NCBI GenBank assembly: GCA_016711085.1
Contig: JADJTR010000001.1
Location: forward strand, 1-64,000
Source of the DNA: Phyllobacteriaceae bacterium
GTDB lineage: Bacteria; Pseudomonadota; Alphaproteobacteria; Rhizobiales; Rhizobiaceae
Direction: 5' to 3'
DNA length: 64,000 nucleotides
Part shown: positions 59,863 to 64,000 of the stretch, piece by piece
Numbering within the stretch: the first letter of the stretch is position 1
How the letters are laid out: each line of letters begins with the position of its first letter
Notes under the pieces: model-generated
The model's database searches: none
Told to the model about the DNA's origin: nothing
What the model saw: only the letters and a program-made list of their open reading frames with translations
Translations under genes and position numbers: made by a program

Positions 59863-60750
59863 TCAGCGCTGGCAGCGCCGGCAGAAAAATGTGGAGCGCC
59901 CGGATTGGACGATGCGCTCGACCGCGCCGCCGCATCCGTGCCTCGGACAAGGTGCGCCCTCCCGGTCATACACGGAAAACCGGTGTTGGAAATAGCCGAG
60001 CGAACCGTCGGTATGGACGTAGTCGCGCAACGATGACCCACCGGCGGCAATCGCCTCGTCGATGACGCCGCGAATGGCGGCAGCCAGACGATCGGCGCGG
60101 TCGCGGGCGGGCTTGCCCCGTTTCGCCAGTTCGCCGGCCGGGCGTTCGGGCGACAGGCCGGATCGGTGCAGCGCCTCGCAAACATAGATGTTGCCAAGGC
60201 CGGCGACGAGGCGTTGATCGAGAAGGGCCGCCTTGAGCGGCGCCTTTTTGCCGTCGAACAAGGTTTGCAGGAGCGAACCGTCGAAAGCATTGCCGGTCGG
60301 TTCTGTTCCAAGCCCGCTCAGCATCGGATGCGAACCGAGGTCCGCGGCCTCGGCCAGCGCCATGAATCCGAAGCGGCGGGGGTCATTGTAGATGACGTCT
60401 GCGGCGTTCCCGGCGGCCGTCGTCAGATGAAACCGGACATGATCGTGAATCGCGTCCTTGGCGCGCTCGGTCGCGAAAGCGCTGGCCGCCACGATGTCGT
60501 CTTCGATGCGGAACGAACCGGTCATGCCCAAATGCGCGATCAGCACCAGACCGTTATCGTGGTGGACGAGCAGGTATTTGGCGCGGCGGGCGACCGCGAC
60601 GATCCGGCGTCCGGCAAGTTTCCGCGCAAACCCGGGGGGAAAAGGCAATCGGAGATCGGGCCTGGCAATGACGACTTTGCCAATGGTCGCCCCTTCAAGC
60701 ACCGGCTGCAATCCGCGCCGAACCGTTTCGACTTCCGGCAATTCAGGCAT
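59863..60750 (-). CDS. mutM: Formamidopyrimidine-DNA glycosylase
   Basis: Base-excision glycosylase/AP lyase removing 8-oxoguanine and Fapy lesions. In 295 aa the N-terminal PELPEVETVRRGL carries the catalytic Pro and Glu. Later come HLGMTGSF, GLGNIYVCEALHRSGLSP (H2TH) and a C-terminal zinc finger CPRHGC...CRRC. The start overlaps the deoB 3' end by 8 nt. Confidence 0.97.
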   Translation of the reverse strand: MPELPEVETVRRGLQPVLEGATIGKVVIARPDLRLPFPPGFARKLAGRRIVAVARRAKYLLVHHDNGLVLIAHLGMTGSFRIEDDIVAASAFATERAKDAIHDHVRFHLTTAAGNAADVIYNDPRRFGFMALAEAADLGSHPMLSGLGTEPTGNAFDGSLLQTLFDGKKAPLKAALLDQRLVAGLGNIYVCEALHRSGLSPERPAGELAKRGKPARDRADRLAAAIRGVIDEAIAAGGSSLRDYVHTDGSLGYFQHRFSVYDREGAPCPRHGCGGAVERIVQSGRSTFFCRRCQR

Positions 60751-61972
60751 GGCTTGTCAAGGCGTCGAGGAAGGACGAACCGTGCCGACCGGGGTCGATG
60801 CGCAAATGGGCGGCAATCGTCGCGCCCATGTCGGCGAAACTCGCCCTGACCCCCAGATTTGCGGGCGCCAATCCGGGTCCGGTTCCGAAAATCGCCACCC
60901 GCTCGCGGGTATGATCGGTGCCCCGCCATGACGGATCATTGCCGTGGTCGGCGGTAAACATCAGCATGTCGCCGGCTTTCATCCGGGCGAGCGCCTCCGG
61001 CACGCGGGCGTCGAATGCCTCAAGCGCCGCGGCGTAACCGGGAATGTCGCGCCTGTGGCCGAACTCGGAATCGAAATCGACAAAATTCGCAAAAACGAAG
61101 TCGCCGTCGCCCGCATCGTCGATCCCGGTCAACGCCGCGTCGAACATCGCCATGTTGCCGGGGCCTTTGCGCACCTCGCTGATGCCACGATGGGCGAAAA
61201 TATCGCCGATCTTGCCGATCGCGATAACCCGGCGGCCGTTTTCGACCAATCGGTCGAGCAAAGTCGGCTCGGGCGGGGGAGTCGCGAGATCCTTTCGGTT
61301 GGGCGTGCGCCGAAAGGTTTCGGCCGTTTCGCCGACGAACGGGCGGGCGATCACCCGGCCGATGCGATAGGGGTCGACGAGTTTGCGGGCGACCTTGCAA
61401 ACGCCGTAGAGCCGGTCGAGACCGAAATGCGTTTCGTGCGCCGCGATTTGCAGCACCGAATCCGCCGATGTGTAGCAAATGGGCTTGCCGCTGCGGATAT
61501 GTTCTTCGCCGAAATCCTCGATAACGGCGGTGCCGGAAGCATGGCAATTGGCGAGAATGCCGGGAAGGCCGGCTTCCCGGATGAGCGCTTCGGTCAATTC
61601 GGACGGAAAGGCCGGTTTCGTGTCGGGAAAATAGCCCCAGTCGAACCGGACCGGAACGCCGGCCATCTCCCAATGCCCGGAGGGCGTATCCTTGCCGTGC
61701 GAGGTTTCCGTCGCCGCGCCGTGGAATCCTGTTGGCGGTGTCGTCGGGAGAGGATGGTCATTGGCCAGCGACCAGGCGACCGAAAGCCCCAGACGCTCCA
61801 TGTTCGGCAGGAGGAGCGGACCGGCGCGCAGACCCTGGCGGTCGCCGAGACCGCTGGCGCAAGCTTGCCGGATGTGCCCGTAGGTGTCCGCGCCTGCATC
61901 GCCATAGGCGACCGCGTCCGGCGCTCCGCCGATACCGAAGGAATCGAGGACGAAAAGGAACGCTCTTGGCAT
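60743..61972 (-). CDS. deoB: Phosphopentomutase
   Basis: Interconverts ribose/deoxyribose 1- and 5-phosphates in nucleoside salvage. The 409-aa alkaline-phosphatase-fold enzyme has FVLDSFGIGGAPDA near the start, the TPSGHWEMAG phospho-acceptor Thr region, VDFDSEFGHRRD and TADHGNDPSWRGTDHTRE metal-binding residues. The start at 61972 (MPRAFLFVLDS) is preferred over an upstream ATG at 62059. It overlaps mutM, so the two are probably coupled. Confidence 0.96.
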   Translation of the reverse strand: MPRAFLFVLDSFGIGGAPDAVAYGDAGADTYGHIRQACASGLGDRQGLRAGPLLLPNMERLGLSVAWSLANDHPLPTTPPTGFHGAATETSHGKDTPSGHWEMAGVPVRFDWGYFPDTKPAFPSELTEALIREAGLPGILANCHASGTAVIEDFGEEHIRSGKPICYTSADSVLQIAAHETHFGLDRLYGVCKVARKLVDPYRIGRVIARPFVGETAETFRRTPNRKDLATPPPEPTLLDRLVENGRRVIAIGKIGDIFAHRGISEVRKGPGNMAMFDAALTGIDDAGDGDFVFANFVDFDSEFGHRRDIPGYAAALEAFDARVPEALARMKAGDMLMFTADHGNDPSWRGTDHTRERVAIFGTGPGLAPANLGVRASFADMGATIAAHLRIDPGRHGSSFLDALTSHA

Positions 61973-62113
61973 TGAAGCGGGTCTCCGGACTTGCGCGCAA
62001 GACCGGAATCCTCCCGAGCGCGCCCAGTGAGATTTACGCGTCAAAAAATGGAATGGCAAACAGCCTCGGAGGCCATGCGTTCGGTGCGGCCGCTATTTCC
62101 GGACGTCTTTTTG

Positions 62114-62719
62114 TCAGCAATCGGCGCAAGTGACGGTGCTGGCGATACGCGGCCGTAAAAAATACACTTCGTCCATCTCGATGGAGGTGGTTGATGTCGT
62201 CCAGGATCCCGGCGTGCTCGTCGCCATCCACGAGACAAGCGGCGTATAGGTGAGCTTCCCGTGCGAACGAATGAGAAAGGTCGAAGGAAGGATCAGTTTC
62301 GCTGGAATGCCGGTGACGATAGTGCCCTTGGCAATGTGGTCGCTCGCAACGCCGTTGACGTATTTTCGCGACCAGGCAATCGTCGCTTTCGATGTCGCAT
62401 CAATGGAAATGGCGTCGATTTCGACTGTCGGCTTCGATCGGTTGTACGGCGCGACCACCGCTTCGCTCAGTGTCATGATCGCATCGATTTCGCTTTTGAT
62501 GATGTCCTGTTCCTGGGTAACCAAATCGGCGGTCAGCGAAGCGATGCGGGAGACCTTTTTGTTTGTGTCGATTGCCTGGGAAACCTCCATGGTCATCATG
62601 TAAAGAACCAGGAGGACTGGCGCGACAAAGGCGAATTCGATGGCGGCGGCGCCACGGCGATCCTTGCCCCACCGGCGCAAGGTTTCAGCGAAAAATCCTT
62701 GAAAACGCATCACTTCCAT
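62114..62719 (-). CDS. TadE/TadG-like pilus-assembly protein
   Basis: A 201-aa pseudopilin-like protein. The N-terminal segment DRRGAAAIEFAFVAPVLLVLYMMTMEVSQAID is the TadE hallmark: positively charged start, Glu after the helix entry, then a hydrophobic helix. The remainder is a periplasmic beta-rich part with two Cys at the C-terminus (TCADC). It would act at the inner membrane in Flp/Tad pilus biogenesis. It follows a second TadE-like gene by 36 nt. Confidence 0.87.
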   Translation of the reverse strand: MEVMRFQGFFAETLRRWGKDRRGAAAIEFAFVAPVLLVLYMMTMEVSQAIDTNKKVSRIASLTADLVTQEQDIIKSEIDAIMTLSEAVVAPYNRSKPTVEIDAISIDATSKATIAWSRKYVNGVASDHIAKGTIVTGIPAKLILPSTFLIRSHGKLTYTPLVSWMATSTPGSWTTSTTSIEMDEVYFLRPRIASTVTCADC

Positions 62720-62755
62720 CCTGTTCGTGTTGGGCTCGCGGCTGCGTTTCTTCGG

Positions 62756-63325
62756 TCAATCATACGGCTCGTTTTGCCACGTCGTCATCGACATCAGCAG
62801 GGTCTTGCCGTCCTTCATGTTGGACAGGTACTTGCGCATCAGATCGAGAATGACCGGCCATTTGTAGTAGACGCGCAACATGTTTTTGGTTTCCGCCCCG
62901 CCGGGCGCGACGGTGAATCCGGTTGTGTCAAGGTCGTTGTCACCGGTGAATTTCGTCCGGACCGCCGCCGCTGCCGCAAATGTCGGGTAGGATTGGAGGT
63001 CGATGTACAGGTCGGGGCAGGTGGAATCGACGATGACCGACAATTCGGCGCATATGCGGCTGCGCACCACGGCGGCGGTCGCGTCCGCCGGACGGAGTTG
63101 GCCGGTGCGCAACTGACGGGCCAGATTGTCAGTGGCGTTCGCCAGCACCTGCTGCGCCGTGAAGGAGATGCTGGTTTCGATAACCGACATGACCAACATG
63201 ACAAACGGCAACGCCAGCATTGCGAACTCTATGGCCGCGGCGCCACGTCGATCGGCAAGGAAGCCGCGCGCTTTTTTCACCGTGCGACCCTTGGCGTTCT
63301 GCCCGTCATTCGTCTGATTTTTCAT
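62756..63325 (-). CDS. TadE-family pilus-assembly protein
   Basis: A 189-aa protein with the same N-terminal pattern (DRRGAAAIEFAMLALPFVMLVMSVIETSISF) and a periplasmic domain with two Cys (RICAEL, STCPDL) that may form a disulfide. It probably works with its neighbour as a TadE/TadF pair of the Tad pilus. Confidence 0.88.
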   Translation of the reverse strand: MKNQTNDGQNAKGRTVKKARGFLADRRGAAAIEFAMLALPFVMLVMSVIETSISFTAQQVLANATDNLARQLRTGQLRPADATAAVVRSRICAELSVIVDSTCPDLYIDLQSYPTFAAAAAVRTKFTGDNDLDTTGFTVAPGGAETKNMLRVYYKWPVILDLMRKYLSNMKDGKTLLMSMTTWQNEPYD

Positions 63326-63445
63326 GGTCGTCCCGCCACAACCTGCTGGTGGTCGTCTAAATCTAGCAGCGATGTGTTTCGGTCCCGTTTTGGGAACGCA
63401 TCGGATTTGACAGGCCGATCTTACCGGCGGTTAACCGTCCGCCGT

Positions 63446-63871
63446 TCACTGGCCAGCCGCTTGTTGCGACGCCGCTTCGGCCTCGTTCTTGTAGGCGACA
63501 TAGCAGGTCGGCGCACAGGAAAGCGTCTCCAGTTCCGCCCGTCTGTAGATCTGGACGGAATTGTTGTCGGCGCTGGTTACCCTGATTTGTTCATCGACGA
63601 TGGGAACGCCGTCGGCATCGAGGATGACCAGATTGGTGACGCCAAATCCCTTGCCCGTCAAAACGAGTGTGGAGGAATCCTTGACCGACGCGTCGGCAAT
63701 GTTGGGATTGCCGATGACGATGGTATCGGCCGGGCGCGCCAGTTTGACGATTTTCGCCTGGTTCATGATCACTTCGATGCTTTCGGCGCGCGCTGCGCCC
63801 GAAACGGACAATCCCAGGACAACCGATGTTGCCAGCGACAGAAAAAGCGGCACGGACTTTCGCGTTGCCAT
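63446..63871 (-). CDS. Pilus assembly protein with CpaC/RcpA N-terminal domain only
   Basis: A 141-aa exported protein. The signal peptide is FLSLATSVVLGLSVSGAARA. The rest is a single T2SS/T3SS secretin N-terminal-type domain (IVKLARPADTIVIGNPNIADASVKDSSTLVLTGKGFGVTNLVILDADG), as found at the start of CpaC. No secretin domain follows, so it is a stand-alone version. It belongs with the TadE genes downstream. ATG 63871 is preferred over an in-frame ATG at 63997. Confidence 0.85.
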   Translation of the reverse strand: MATRKSVPLFLSLATSVVLGLSVSGAARAESIEVIMNQAKIVKLARPADTIVIGNPNIADASVKDSSTLVLTGKGFGVTNLVILDADGVPIVDEQIRVTSADNNSVQIYRRAELETLSCAPTCYVAYKNEAEAASQQAAGQ

Positions 63872-64000
63872 GGGGCGTCTCCGAAAAATTGCTTTCCCGA
63901 AAATGAACAGAAGAGGTGAACATCGGGTTAAAGGAGCAAATCGGTTCATTTGGACATCCGAAATCCCGGCGCCCGCGCGGCCTGCGCGTGCAACCAACTG

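Overview
The window looks like a chromosomal segment of an alphaproteobacterium of the order Hyphomicrobiales (Rhizobiales). The grounds are high GC content, an rpsT-dnaA-dnaN-recF block with mutM and an enoyl-CoA hydratase next to it, an Irr-type Fur regulator divergent from fabA-fabB-fabI, an fdsGBA-fdhD-fdsD formate dehydrogenase operon, DUF2852 and TadE-type pilus genes. I saw no rRNA, tRNA, CRISPR array, insertion sequence or phage gene.

Layout. 1-4.6 kb: translation block infB (5' end cut by the window), a small membrane protein, rbfA and truB. 4.7-9.7 kb: NhaA antiporter, a hybrid histidine kinase with a stand-alone receiver, a hypothetical protein and an outer-membrane beta-barrel gene with two frame breaks. 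9.7-16.6 kb: fds operon on the minus strand with a LysR gene upstream and two abutting perfect dyads between them. 16.7-19.6 kb: an M24-fold protein that seems to lack metal ligands, convergent with an aldehyde dehydrogenase. 19.7-23.8 kb: a plus-strand lipid/glycerol-phosphate trio (GlpD-like, YegS-like kinase, alkyl-DHAP-synthase-like flavoprotein). 23.8-33.7 kb: an apparent N-methylamine/quaternary-amine cluster: a choline-kinase-like protein, a methyltransferase, and a minus-strand operon (binding protein, ATPase, double-domain permease, second kinase-like protein, dimethylglycine-dehydrogenase-like protein) beside a divergent DeoR regulator. 33.8-38.6 kb: SelO, YgjP-like metallopeptidase, DUF2852, alpha/beta hydrolase and BenE. 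38.7-43.1 kb: infC (AUU start), rpsO, pnp and an RsmC-like methyltransferase. 43.1-51.4 kb: an EAL protein, fabABI, irr, an SH3 protein, a 2-hydroxyacid dehydrogenase, and a TetR-controlled PspA/YiaA pair. 51.5-62 kb: two-subunit aconitase X, MoeB-like, recF, dnaN, dnaA, rpsT, enoyl-CoA hydratase, mutM and deoB. 62-64 kb: TadE-like and CpaC-N-like pilus genes.

The genes are tightly packed. Many pairs overlap by 1-8 nt (rbfA/truB, fdsG/fdsB, fdsA/fdhD, YegS/AGPS, kinase/DMGDH, hydrolase/benE, acnX pair, acnX/moeB, deoB/mutM), which suggests translational coupling.

One caution governs the annotation. At least twelve genes, including pnp, are broken by 1-2 base indels while the protein on both sides stays conserved, and about two thirds of the breaks lie between 22.7 and 32.8 kb. 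I read these mainly as sequence errors and annotate the repaired genes across their full span.
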